DNA of 63,499 nucleotides from Pseudoalteromonas phenolica (GTDB lineage: Bacteria > Pseudomonadota > Gammaproteobacteria > Enterobacterales > Alteromonadaceae). Positions 17,179 to 26,113 of the stretch are shown here, one piece after another; position 1 is the stretch's first letter; the number at the start of each line of letters is the position of its first letter. The notes under the pieces are model-generated. The model had not been told where the DNA came from and ran no database searches. It saw only the letters and a list, made by a program, of their open reading frames with translations. Location: the NCBI RefSeq assembly GCF_005886345.1, contig NZ_PNEC01000062.1, positions 1 to 63,499 on the forward strand. Reading direction: 5' to 3'. A program made the translations under genes and the position numbers.

Positions 17179-20100
17179 ATGAGAGCGACAATTCTATCTT
17201 TTTTATTTCTGCTTTTTTCTAGTCAATTGGTACTGGCTGTGCCTCAGTTTACCGATACGGCGCAGATTATGCGGTCTTACGATTATAGTGCCGGCCTTAC
17301 GCAAAGCTCTATTACAGCGCTAGCTCAAGATCAGTTTGGTTATATTTGGGTTGGCACGCAAGCAGGTCTAAATAGATTTGATGGCCATGAGTTCAAGCAG
17401 TTTCAACCAAAACAGCAAGATAGAAATAGTCTCTCTGGCGGCTTCGTCAACGATATTTGTATTAATGGTCAAGATGTGTGGATTGGAACACATACAGGTC
17501 TGAGTCGATATAATACACAAAATGGTCAGTTCACTTCATTCTTAGCAAATGATTACAAAGCCATTAATTCTGACAGGGTACATCACTTAGCATGTCAAGG
17601 TGCGTTTGTTTTAGTTTCAACAGCCAACGGTGAAACTTATCAAGTAGAGAAAAGCAATTTATCAGTAACAAGCACTGGGCTTAAAGGCAACTTTATACGC
17701 TCACCAATTATCACTCAGTCAAACATTTTTTATCTTACCGACCAAGGGTTAACAAAACGTGATGATAAACACGAAATTAAACTGTTACTCGAAGGTGAGT
17801 TTAAAATGCTTAAAGTTCGAGAGCAGAGAGCTATTTTGATCACAAAATCAGAAGAGCTGTTAGTGTATGACTTACTTTATGATCGTATATTGTGGTCTAA
17901 AACATTTGCCGAAGTCCCTAACATTACTTTAAACAATTTAAATATTTCAAATGATGAAATTTTACTTGCAACTAACAATGGTGTTTATCTATTCCAATTT
18001 AGCGGTAATTTACTAAATCATTGGTACAAACGACAACAAGCAAATGGCTTACAAGATAACAACATCTTGTCAGTAATGAGAGATAAAAATAAGGGGTTAT
18101 GGATTGGCACAGAAACAAGGGGCTTACATTTTTTTAGTCAATTAAGTGAATCATTTGGTCATGTCAGTACAGACAACTATCCGGATTCACCGCTTTCTAC
18201 ACCAGATACGAGAAGTTTTGCGATTGATAAACAGGATAGGGTATGGATTGCAACGTCTTCGGGGTTGTTTACTTTTAATGGTGAAGGCTTTATTGAATCT
18301 CATTTTATTTATAAGCCTCTTAATCAAATTCAAGGAAGTTTTGTCACGAAATTGCTAATGCATAATGATTCTTTATGGGTTTCGACGCGTGGTAATGGAG
18401 TATTTCGTTTTTCATTTAAAGACGAAAAATTAACACATTTTAAGCCTGACTTTGGAAATGGACCAGAGTTGAGCTTTAATGACATTATTTTGTTTGACGA
18501 TATTTTATTACTTTCTTCAAGAACTATGGGGGTGATGTTTTATAATGAAAACACAGACAAATTGATGCCTTATTTTGCAGACACACAAGATGCCCCTTCG
18601 CATGTCTCTTCTATGTTAGTTGTCAAAGGTGAATTGTGGTTCGGCAGTATAGGCAATGGCTTATTTCGTTTCAAAGATGACGAATTACAGCAAATTGATA
18701 CCTCGGATGGTTTGCTTTCTAACCTAGTTTTTATGCTGGTTGAAGATGCATATGGCAGAGTTTGGGCAGCGAGCGAGCAAGGTATAAATTTAATATTAAA
18801 TGATTTCAGTATTTTTAAGACTTTTACTCAGGTAGAAGGATTGAATAATACGGCTATATGGGGATTAATTTTTGATGGTATTGGTCATATTTGGGCTGGC
18901 ACCAGTGGTGGTTTGAGTCGCATAGATATCAGTAATTTTAATATTCATAATTTCTCCCCTACAGATGGCATTCAAGATAATGAGTTTAACTATAATGCTG
19001 CTTGGCTCGCACCTGATGGCCGACTCTTTATGGGAGGAGCTAAAGGTTTTAATCAATTTTATCCTCAAAAATTAGATATTGATAATTCGGCAAGGCCTTT
19101 GCTCATTAGCGAAATTGAACTATTAGGAGAATCGCTAGAACCTGCTGATAACTCTGTATTATCAATGGCTCCAGAATTATCGGATGGGTTAAAACTCGCG
19201 CACAATCAAGACATCATATCGCTTAACTATTCTAGTCTAGATTATGGTGCTGAGCAGACACAATTTTACTATCGTGTGAAAGGACTTAGCGAACAATGGT
19301 TAAAGCTTGCAAGTGGTGTTCGTCAGGTGAGTTTGTTAAAGCTCAAACCTGGTGAATATATTATTGAAGCTTATACAATTAATCGATTTAATGTTGCATC
19401 TCCTATACATTCTTTTGCCATTAATATTTCAGCACCGTGGTGGTGGAATACAAGCTCGAAAAGCTTTTATATTTTCTTTTTACTTACTTTAATCGTATCA
19501 GTCATCTATGCTCGACAACTTAGATTCAAAAAAGTAGTACGAGACAACCAAAAAATGTCTGAACTTCGGCAGCGTTTAGAGTGGTCATTGTGGGCCAGCG
19601 GTGATGAACTTTGGGATTGGCATATAAACAGTAATCAGATTTATCGTCATACAGTGTCTAGTAAAGTGGATTATGGCGATGCAAATACGGTTATGACAAT
19701 TAATGATTTCGATCAGTTTGTGCATCCAAAGGATTGCATTCTGATAGAAGAAAAGCTACTCGACTGTGTAGAGGGCCGTTCAGATAGTTATGAAATTGCT
19801 ATTAGGGTAAAAGATTTATCTGGGCAATGGGCCTGGGTGCTTGATAGAGGAAAAGTCGTTAAACGAGATAGTAACGGTAAAGCAACAAGAATTGCTGGAG
19901 CTTTAAAAGATATTGCGGAATTAAAGAAAAATCAAGAAGCATTACAAAAGCTAAACGAACAGTTAGAAATCAATGTCGCAATGCGTACCGATGAGTTATA
20001 TAAAAAGAATCAAAAACTCGAGCAAGCTATGATGGAATTACAGCATACTCAGCAAGAGCTGATTGAAAGTGAAAAAATGGCTTCACTGGGTGGCTTGGTT

Positions 20101-20802
20101 GCTGGGGTCGCTCACGAAATAAATACGCCTTTAGGTGTTGCATTGACTGCCCTTACATACAACCAAGAAAGTTTGGCTGCGATAGAGCATAAGCTCGAAA
20201 ATAAGTCACTTAGACAGCAAGATTTAGATAATGCAATCAATGAACAAAACCAAGGCTATGCACTGATTTTAAGAAACTTAGATAGGGCGCAAAGCTTAAT
20301 TAGTAATTTCAAGCAAGTTGCTGTTGACCAATCGAGTGAACAAGCAAGAAACATCTTTATAAAATCTTATCTAAAAGAGGTATTTGATTCATTGGCCCCC
20401 TTAACAAAAGGAAAGCAACTAGAGATAGATATAGAAGGCGAAGATTTTGAATTACACACATATCCTGGCGCAATATATCAAGTAATGACTAATTTATTAA
20501 ACAATTCGATGATCCATGGCTTTGAAGGCGTTGAGACCGGCAATATTAAAGTATCTATTTACCAAGACAAAGAGTTTTGGCATCTGTGTTATGACGAAAA
20601 TGGCAAGGGAATGAGTGCTGAAATACTTAAAACAGTTTTTGACCCTTTTGTAACTACTAAGCGGAATCAAGGCGGATGTGGTTTGGGTATGCATATAGTT
20701 TATAACCTGATAACGCAGCTTTTAAAAGGGGAAATCAAGTGTAACTCTACATTAGGGGAGGGCATCAGCATAAAACTCAAATTACCAATCGAGTTACTTT
20801 AA
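17179..20802 (+). CDS. Beta-propeller (reg_prop/Y_Y_Y) sensor histidine kinase
   Basis: This 1207-residue sensor starts with a signal peptide (about 1-22). It continues with about ten propeller repeats carrying [L/V/I]W[V/I/A]GT-like ends (about 35-660), a Y_Y_Y domain (about 690-755) and one membrane helix (about 764-782). A PAS domain (about 800-905), a coiled coil and a kinase core follow, with phospho-acceptor His979 in VAHEINTPLG and the ATP-binding motifs NLLNNSMIHGF, DENGKGM and GGCGLGMHIV. The periplasmic propeller should bind a ligand, often a glycan in related hybrid systems. Unlike Bacteroidetes hybrids it has no receiver or DNA-binding domain, and no response regulator lies next to it. 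Confidence 0.9.
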   Translation: MRATILSFLFLLFSSQLVLAVPQFTDTAQIMRSYDYSAGLTQSSITALAQDQFGYIWVGTQAGLNRFDGHEFKQFQPKQQDRNSLSGGFVNDICINGQDVWIGTHTGLSRYNTQNGQFTSFLANDYKAINSDRVHHLACQGAFVLVSTANGETYQVEKSNLSVTSTGLKGNFIRSPIITQSNIFYLTDQGLTKRDDKHEIKLLLEGEFKMLKVREQRAILITKSEELLVYDLLYDRILWSKTFAEVPNITLNNLNISNDEILLATNNGVYLFQFSGNLLNHWYKRQQANGLQDNNILSVMRDKNKGLWIGTETRGLHFFSQLSESFGHVSTDNYPDSPLSTPDTRSFAIDKQDRVWIATSSGLFTFNGEGFIESHFIYKPLNQIQGSFVTKLLMHNDSLWVSTRGNGVFRFSFKDEKLTHFKPDFGNGPELSFNDIILFDDILLLSSRTMGVMFYNENTDKLMPYFADTQDAPSHVSSMLVVKGELWFGSIGNGLFRFKDDELQQIDTSDGLLSNLVFMLVEDAYGRVWAASEQGINLILNDFSIFKTFTQVEGLNNTAIWGLIFDGIGHIWAGTSGGLSRIDISNFNIHNFSPTDGIQDNEFNYNAAWLAPDGRLFMGGAKGFNQFYPQKLDIDNSARPLLISEIELLGESLEPADNSVLSMAPELSDGLKLAHNQDIISLNYSSLDYGAEQTQFYYRVKGLSEQWLKLASGVRQVSLLKLKPGEYIIEAYTINRFNVASPIHSFAINISAPWWWNTSSKSFYIFFLLTLIVSVIYARQLRFKKVVRDNQKMSELRQRLEWSLWASGDELWDWHINSNQIYRHTVSSKVDYGDANTVMTINDFDQFVHPKDCILIEEKLLDCVEGRSDSYEIAIRVKDLSGQWAWVLDRGKVVKRDSNGKATRIAGALKDIAELKKNQEALQKLNEQLEINVAMRTDELYKKNQKLEQAMMELQHTQQELIESEKMASLGGLVAGVAHEINTPLGVALTALTYNQESLAAIEHKLENKSLRQQDLDNAINEQNQGYALILRNLDRAQSLISNFKQVAVDQSSEQARNIFIKSYLKEVFDSLAPLTKGKQLEIDIEGEDFELHTYPGAIYQVMTNLLNNSMIHGFEGVETGNIKVSIYQDKEFWHLCYDENGKGMSAEILKTVFDPFVTTKRNQGGCGLGMHIVYNLITQLLKGEIKCNSTLGEGISIKLKLPIELL

Positions 20803-20916
20803 AATTACTGATATACATTGCTTAATATCAACTTTTCGGCTGTGTAGCATTTTAATGTGTTACCTGATTTTATATACTCACCACTCTAGATTATTCTAAT
20901 TACTTTGAGGTTATAG

Positions 20917-21168
20917 ATGACTCAGCTTTTTCCAAAATCACGACTAAAATGGGCCTGTAGAAGGGGAATGCTAGAACTAGATGTACTGCTTGGACCGTTT
21001 GTTGATGAAGCTTTTGATGAGTTGCCTGAACCTGACAAACTAATTTTTCAACGATTACTCGAAGTAGAAGATCCTGATTTATTTGCTTGGTTTATGGGTC
21101 ATGAAAAGTGCCCTGATCCAGAGCTAAACAAAATGGTTCAGTTTATACTTGGCCGCGTCAAAGTATAA
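20917..21168 (+). CDS. sdhE: FAD assembly factor SdhE
   Basis: SdhE helps attach FAD covalently to the succinate dehydrogenase flavoprotein. The 83-residue protein has the hallmark RRGMLELD motif (15-22), whose RGxxE is required in the family. It has a ribosome binding site (TGAGGT) and overlaps the following ygfX-like gene by 20 bases, as in E. coli. Confidence 0.95.
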   Translation: MTQLFPKSRLKWACRRGMLELDVLLGPFVDEAFDELPEPDKLIFQRLLEVEDPDLFAWFMGHEKCPDPELNKMVQFILGRVKV

Positions 21169-21592
21169 AATTATATTTGCAGATAACCGGCAAGACTTCA
21201 GGGTCATAGCACTGTTCTTGTCGGTTTTAAGCTTTGCTACCTTTCTCGTTTCTGCACATCTGTTTTCTTTCTTGTTTATTAGCATCGCTACAGTTTTAGC
21301 GTTTTTACTTTTTTATAAAATTACCCAAAATACGACGCCACTTAGTGGAACGCTGTTACTTGACTGTGCAGATAACTATATTGAAGTACATAGTGAAAAG
21401 GTGGTGACTGGGAATCTTAATTCAGCACGGCTGCAGTTTTCTGTCTTATCTTTAAAAATCAGAATCAGCCAAGAAAAATCAGAAACCATACAATTTTTGG
21501 CTTCTTCGATGAGCGAAAAGGATTGGCGAAGATTGTGTCGATTCGCTTTGAATAAAAAACATACCAATCCTCAAAGTGACCCGAACATTTAG
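21149..21592 (+). CDS. YgfX/CptA-like membrane protein
   Basis: This small protein of about 147 residues has two adjacent membrane segments (about 20-60, FLSVLSFATFLVSAHLF and FISIATVLAFLLFY) and a soluble C-terminal domain. In E. coli the sdhE partner YgfX (CptA) has the same size, topology and position. No ATG is available: the best start is a TTG at 21149 inside sdhE, so the exact N-terminus is uncertain. The last codons lie within an inverted repeat shared with the nadB end. Confidence 0.65.
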   Translation: MAASKYKIIFADNRQDFRVIALFLSVLSFATFLVSAHLFSFLFISIATVLAFLLFYKITQNTTPLSGTLLLDCADNYIEVHSEKVVTGNLNSARLQFSVLSLKIRISQEKSETIQFLASSMSEKDWRRLCRFALNKKHTNPQSDPNI

Positions 21593-21601
21593 AGGATTGG
21601 T
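21563..21601. terminator. Inverted repeat between ygfX-like gene and nadB
   Basis: The 10-bp arms ACCAATCCTC (21563-21572) and GAGGATTGGT (21592-21601) are perfectly complementary. The structure lies between two convergent genes and includes the end of the ygfX-like gene. A T-rich tract (TTTTTTT) follows 18 bp later on the plus strand. A bidirectional transcription end is likely, but the form is not classical. Confidence 0.5.
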
Positions 21602-21625
21602 GTTGAAGAGCGAGAACAGATTTTT

Positions 21626-23221
21626 TTATGGTTTTAAAACAGTGGGTGTTGGGTTATCACTCTGTTCAGGATAGTCGAGTGTGTAGTGCAAGCCACGACT
21701 CTCTTTACGTTCTAACGCACTACGAATAATTAACTCAGCAACTTGTACAAGGTTTCTAAGTTCTAACAAGTTATTACTAACCCTGAAGTTGGCATAATAT
21801 TCTTGGATCTCTTGTTGTAACAGCTCAACACGTCGCAATGCACGTTCTAATCGTTTTGTTGAACGAACTATGCCGACATAATCCCACATAAATAGCCTCA
21901 GTTCGTGCCAGTTATGGGTGATCACGACTTCTTCGTCTGAATTGCCTACTTGGCTTTCATCCCATTGAGAAATTGTTGCTGAATTCTCTGCATTTTCAAG
22001 TTTAGATAAAATGTCTTTCGCTGCAGCATGTGCAAAAACAATACATTCAAGTAAAGAATTACTCGCCATACGGTTTGCACCATGTAAGCCAGTATATGCC
22101 ACTTCACCGATGGCATATAAGTTCTGTAGATCAGTTTTCCCGTTAAAGTCTGTCATCACGCCACCACAGGTATAGTGTGCAGCAGGTACTACAGGTATTG
22201 GTTCTTTCGTGATGTCTAACCCTACACTCAAACACTTTGCATAAATTGTTGGGAAGTGCTCAATGATAAAATCTTTATCTTTGTGTGAAATGTCGAGATA
22301 TACACAATTGGCACCCAAACGTTTCATTTCAAAGTCTATTGCTCTGGCTACAATATCACGAGGCGCTAATTCTTCTCGCTCATCAAAATCTGGCATAAAG
22401 CGTGTGCCGTCAGGGCGTCTCAAATATGCTCCCTCACCACGCATTGCTTCAGTGATCAAGAAGTTTTGTAATTCAGGATGATAAAGGCTGGTTGGATGAA
22501 ATTGATTAAACTCCATGTTAGCAACACGACAACCAGCGCGCCAAGCCATTGCGATACCATCGCCACTAGAGACATCAGGGTTTGAAGTATAAAGATAGAC
22601 TTTACTTGCTCCACCGGTAGCTAGTGCGACAAACTTTGCTGAAATGGTTTCAACTGAATCTTTACTGCGGTTATACGCATAAACCCCTTTAATAGGTTGT
22701 GTAGAATTCTGAATGTCTTTTACTAAGTCAATAGCATTATAATTTTCTAGCAGTTTTATATTTTTGTGGGCTTGAACTTGGCTAACTAAGGTTGTTTGCA
22801 CAGCTTTGCCTGTTGCATCTGCTGCGTGCAAAATTCGCCTATGGCTATGGCCCCCTTCTCGGGTTAAGTGATAACGCTCTTTGCCTTTGCTATCAAACTC
22901 CATATCAAACGGTACGCCTTGCTCAATTAACCATTTTAAACAGACTTTAGCGTTACTTGCAGTATAATGCACTGTTTCTCTATCACATAAGCCACCACCT
23001 GCAGCAAGGGTATCTTCAACATGTGATTCAATACTATCATTCTTTTTATCAAAAACTGCCGCAATGCCGCCTTGTGCATACAGTGTTGAACCTTCTTTTA
23101 AGGAACCTTTACTGATGACTGTAACGTTACAATGTTCAGCAAGTGAGAGAGCAAGGCTCAGTCCGGCAGCACCACTACCAATGACAACTACGTCGGTATC
23201 ATGGTTATTGATTTGTTTCAT
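21626..23221 (-). CDS. nadB: L-aspartate oxidase
   Basis: NadB oxidises L-aspartate to iminoaspartate, the first step of de novo NAD synthesis. It is a flavoprotein of the succinate dehydrogenase/fumarate reductase family. The 531-residue protein has the FAD-binding GSGAAGLSLAL motif, EGGHSHRRILHA, and the C-terminal LERALRRV helix. The start at 23221 (MKQINNHDTDVVVIG) is chosen because upstream in-frame codons add an unrelated extension. It is divergent from rpoE, a conserved gammaproteobacterial arrangement. Confidence 0.95.
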   Translation of the reverse strand: MKQINNHDTDVVVIGSGAAGLSLALSLAEHCNVTVISKGSLKEGSTLYAQGGIAAVFDKKNDSIESHVEDTLAAGGGLCDRETVHYTASNAKVCLKWLIEQGVPFDMEFDSKGKERYHLTREGGHSHRRILHAADATGKAVQTTLVSQVQAHKNIKLLENYNAIDLVKDIQNSTQPIKGVYAYNRSKDSVETISAKFVALATGGASKVYLYTSNPDVSSGDGIAMAWRAGCRVANMEFNQFHPTSLYHPELQNFLITEAMRGEGAYLRRPDGTRFMPDFDEREELAPRDIVARAIDFEMKRLGANCVYLDISHKDKDFIIEHFPTIYAKCLSVGLDITKEPIPVVPAAHYTCGGVMTDFNGKTDLQNLYAIGEVAYTGLHGANRMASNSLLECIVFAHAAAKDILSKLENAENSATISQWDESQVGNSDEEVVITHNWHELRLFMWDYVGIVRSTKRLERALRRVELLQQEIQEYYANFRVSNNLLELRNLVQVAELIIRSALERKESRGLHYTLDYPEQSDNPTPTVLKP

Positions 23222-23249
23222 ATTTGAATCTTCGTTTTTTCTATGTGAT

Positions 23250-23268
23250 GTACACCTACTCAGTGTAC
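23250..23268. promoter_or_regulatory. Palindrome in the nadB promoter region
   Basis: GTACAC and GTGTAC flank a 7-base centre, 28-47 bp upstream of the nadB ATG. It could be a regulator site, but it does not match an operator I recognise. Confidence 0.25.
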
Positions 23269-23368
23269 TATGATCGTAAAAGTACGAAAGTAAAGCCAAA
23301 ATAGACTTTGTATAAAAAGCTCTTTTTAGGCGTTTGAATGATATTTTAAAAAAAATTTCAAAAAAACA

Positions 23369-23396
23369 GAACTTTTTATTTATTAGTGTGTCTCAA
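23369..23396 (+). promoter_or_regulatory. Sigma-E autoregulatory promoter of rpoE
   Basis: GAACTT (23369-23374), a 16-bp spacer and TCTCAA (23391-23396) match the sigma-E -35 (GGAACTT) and -10 (TCTGA-like) elements. Transcription would start near 23402, leaving a leader of about 57 bases before the rpoE ATG. Confidence 0.8.
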
Positions 23397-23458
23397 TTGC
23401 TGTGAATTATGGCAACTCACATTTAGTTACAATTACAAAAAGAGGAGTACCGGCTCGA

Positions 23459-24040
23459 ATGAGCGAGCAGGAATTGGATTTAGCATTGGTTAAGCGGGTA
23501 CAGCAAGGAGATAAAAACGCCTTCAACCTCTTAGTTGCCAAGTATCAAAACAGGATCGCAGGTCTTATCTCTCGATATGTATCAAATCAGAGTGATATTG
23601 CAGATGTGGCTCAAGAGGCATTCATAAAAGCATATCGTGCATTGCCTAACTTTAGAGGTGAGAGTGCTTTTTACACTTGGCTGTATCGAATAGCGGTTAA
23701 TTGTTCAAAAAATTATTTGGTGGCTCAAGGTCGTAAACCGCCAGCCAACGATATTGATGCTGAAGAAGCTGAACTCTACGACAACGCAGATTCTCTTCGT
23801 TCAAATGCATCACCAGAGAATTTATTGCTGAGTGATGAAGTTAAAGCGGTTATTTATAAAACCATTGATGGTTTGCCAGATGACTTGAAAACTGCCATCA
23901 CCCTAAGAGAGATTGAGGGTATGAGCTATGAAGAGATTGCGGTTATTATGGATTGTCCTGTAGGGACGGTACGTTCACGCATCTTTAGAGCTCGAGAAGC
24001 AATTGATAATAATTTAAACCCAATAGTTAGTGAGTCTTAA
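23459..24040 (+). CDS. rpoE: RNA polymerase sigma-E factor
   Basis: This extracytoplasmic-function sigma factor drives the envelope stress response. The 193-residue protein starts MSEQELDLALVKRVQQGD, aligning with E. coli RpoE, and has region 2 (AFIKAYRALPNFRGESAFYTWLYRIAVN) and region 4 (YEEIAVIMDCPVGTVRSRIFRAREAID). The in-frame GTG at 23402 would lie at the predicted transcription start, so it is rejected. A sigma-E promoter upstream indicates autoregulation. The rseA gene follows two bases after the stop. Confidence 0.97.
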   Translation: MSEQELDLALVKRVQQGDKNAFNLLVAKYQNRIAGLISRYVSNQSDIADVAQEAFIKAYRALPNFRGESAFYTWLYRIAVNCSKNYLVAQGRKPPANDIDAEEAELYDNADSLRSNASPENLLLSDEVKAVIYKTIDGLPDDLKTAITLREIEGMSYEEIAVIMDCPVGTVRSRIFRAREAIDNNLNPIVSES

Positions 24041-24042
24041 AT

Positions 24043-24648
24043 ATGACCCAAGCTAATAAAGCTGAAAATAAACAAACATCTACATCTGAGATTTTTGACG
24101 GTGAATTTGCTTTAACTGACGCTACCTTAAGTCAGTTGGATGACGAAAAGTTTTCGCGCTATGCAATGATTGGCGATGCTATGAGAGCAAAAGCAGGCGG
24201 TGATATTACGATTGATATTACGGCTAGCATTACAGCAGCTTTGGCTGACGAGCCTTGTCATGATGTTAAAGGTATTGAAGAAGCAAAAACTAACCCTAAA
24301 AATTCAAATGTGGTAAGTATCAGTAATTGGAAAAAGCCTTTTTCTCAAATTGCGATAGCTGCAAGTGTTGCTTTAGTGGCTGTATTGGGTGTAAATACCA
24401 TGCAACAATCACCGGTTGTGTCTGACGACCTACCAGTATTACAATCAATACCAGTTGCTGGTGGCGTAGCACCTGTTAGTTTTTCATCGGAAGGCACAGC
24501 TTTACAAAGTGCTCAACAAGGCGTAAGAGCGCTTCAACAACAACGTATTGGTGCATTAGTCTTAGAGCATCAGCGTCAATCAAGAATGGCTCAAGCACTT
24601 CATGAAGTGAAGTCTGAGCAAGAACAAGAGAGTAAAGACCCTAATTAA
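24043..24648 (+). CDS. rseA: Anti-sigma-E factor RseA
   Basis: RseA holds sigma-E at the inner membrane until DegS and RseP cleave it. The 201-residue protein has an N-terminal sigma-binding domain with the LSQLDDEKFSRYAMIGDAMR signature, one membrane helix (about 101-118) and a periplasmic tail rich in Gln that should bind RseB. It overlaps rseB by one base. Confidence 0.94.
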   Translation: MTQANKAENKQTSTSEIFDGEFALTDATLSQLDDEKFSRYAMIGDAMRAKAGGDITIDITASITAALADEPCHDVKGIEEAKTNPKNSNVVSISNWKKPFSQIAIAASVALVAVLGVNTMQQSPVVSDDLPVLQSIPVAGGVAPVSFSSEGTALQSAQQGVRALQQQRIGALVLEHQRQSRMAQALHEVKSEQEQESKDPN

Positions 24649-25598
24649 TGAAGCAGTTCATATTTTTTATTATCTTTAGTTTTACATTGGTGGTTCAAGC
24701 TTCTGAGTCACCATCGGCTAAGCAACTTCTTCAAAACATGGCTACAGCTGTGCATCAAAGAAACTTTGACGCTTCTTTTGTAGTAATGAAAGAAAAAGGG
24801 ATGGAACCATATCGTTGGTTACATGGGCTTCACAATGGGCAAGAGCTTGAATTACTAAGTTTACTGAATGGTGCTGGGCTTGAAATTGTCAGAGTAGATA
24901 ATAAAGTGACTTACTTTGAACCACAATCAGCACCATATTCAATTCAAACAAACTCTATAACAGGGCCAATTCCAGAAGTCCTTTTTAAAGATATCTCAGT
25001 TTTGAATAAAGGTTACGATTTTGTCTTAGGCGGAAAGGGCAGAATTGCAGGACGTCCAGCTCAATTAGTACGATTAGAGTCAAAAGACAGTAACAAATAC
25101 AACTATTGGCTTTGGATTGATACAGATTCATCGCTGCTCTTAAAAGCTGCTTATGTCAATCAAGCAGGAGAATTACTTGAGCAACTTCAGTTGACGCATA
25201 TCAGCGTATCACCCGAGCCCGGTGAGCAATTGTTAGAGTTGCTAAGTAAGAGTTTTCCAGAAGCGCGTAAATTGGAAAATAATACGCCGCCGACCTTAAA
25301 CAACTCCAATTGGCAAATAGAATGGTTACCTGATGGTTTTACACTATTAAAAGCCGATAGACACAAATTAGACCTTAATAATGAGTTAGCAGACTATTAT
25401 TTATTTTCAGACGGGTTAGTTGAGTTTTCAGTGTTTGTGCAAAGACCGCTGGCTGGTAAAAGACCGAGTGGCGCGTTATCATCAGGCGCAACAACTGTTT
25501 ATGTTCACAACTCAGGTGCTTTTGATGTATCTGTGGTAGGTAAAATTCCACCGCAAACAGCGAAGAGCATTGCCGAGTCTGTAAAACGAGCTCTATGA
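24648..25598 (+). CDS. rseB: Sigma-E regulatory protein RseB
   Basis: RseB is a periplasmic protein that shields RseA from DegS and senses lipopolysaccharide or lipoprotein mislocalisation. The 316-residue protein has a signal peptide (about 1-18, cleavage after VQA) and the two-domain MucB/RseB fold, with LLQNMATAVHQRNFDASFV near the mature start. It overlaps rseC by four bases. Confidence 0.94.
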   Translation: MKQFIFFIIFSFTLVVQASESPSAKQLLQNMATAVHQRNFDASFVVMKEKGMEPYRWLHGLHNGQELELLSLLNGAGLEIVRVDNKVTYFEPQSAPYSIQTNSITGPIPEVLFKDISVLNKGYDFVLGGKGRIAGRPAQLVRLESKDSNKYNYWLWIDTDSSLLLKAAYVNQAGELLEQLQLTHISVSPEPGEQLLELLSKSFPEARKLENNTPPTLNNSNWQIEWLPDGFTLLKADRHKLDLNNELADYYLFSDGLVEFSVFVQRPLAGKRPSGALSSGATTVYVHNSGAFDVSVVGKIPPQTAKSIAESVKRAL

Positions 25599-26044
25599 TA
25601 GAACAAACCTTAAGTGTCGCGAAAATTCGCGGCACGACTGCTTATCTTCAAGCCGAACCAAAACCAGCCTGTGAAGGGTGTAATGGTAAATGTGGCTCAC
25701 AAATATTTAGCCGTCTTTTTGGTACACATAAGAAACTCTTTCCCATTGACCTAAGTGAGCCTGTTAAAGTAGGTCAAAAAATAAAACTCTCTCTTGATGA
25801 TAGCCAGCTAGTAAATCATGGCGCGTGGGTCTATATGGCACCGTTAATGGGCGCATTTACGATGATGTTTATTGGCGCGCTGTTGTTAAATTTATCTGAA
25901 CCGTTACAGATTTTGTTTGCGCTTATGGGTGGGGTGTTGGGGTTTTTAGTCGCTCGTTATCGAGTTAGTCGCATTAAGCACCAAGTAAAAGTGGTAAAAA
26001 TTTACCCAATTAGTTTCTCTGTGAAGCAAATAGATGGTGATTAG
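25595..26044 (+). CDS. rseC: Sigma-E positive regulator RseC/MucC
   Basis: RseC is an inner-membrane protein of the sigma-E operon and is related to proteins tied to redox control of SoxR. The 149-residue sequence has an N-terminal cysteine cluster, Cys26, Cys29 and Cys33, in CEGCNGKC, followed by two membrane helices (about 70-90 and 95-113) and a basic tail. It ends the rpoE-rseABC operon. Confidence 0.92.
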   Translation: MIEQTLSVAKIRGTTAYLQAEPKPACEGCNGKCGSQIFSRLFGTHKKLFPIDLSEPVKVGQKIKLSLDDSQLVNHGAWVYMAPLMGAFTMMFIGALLLNLSEPLQILFALMGGVLGFLVARYRVSRIKHQVKVVKIYPISFSVKQIDGD

Positions 26045-26113
26045 CGCAAATAAAATGTAAAATCCCGCCCTAATATCTAATTTAATGACTTAAGAAGTTT
26101 AGAATCCAGAAAT

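Noticed and set aside
23402..23458. 19-codon N-terminal extension of rpoE
   Set aside because: Its GTG coincides with the predicted sigma-E transcription start, and alignment begins at MSEQELD.
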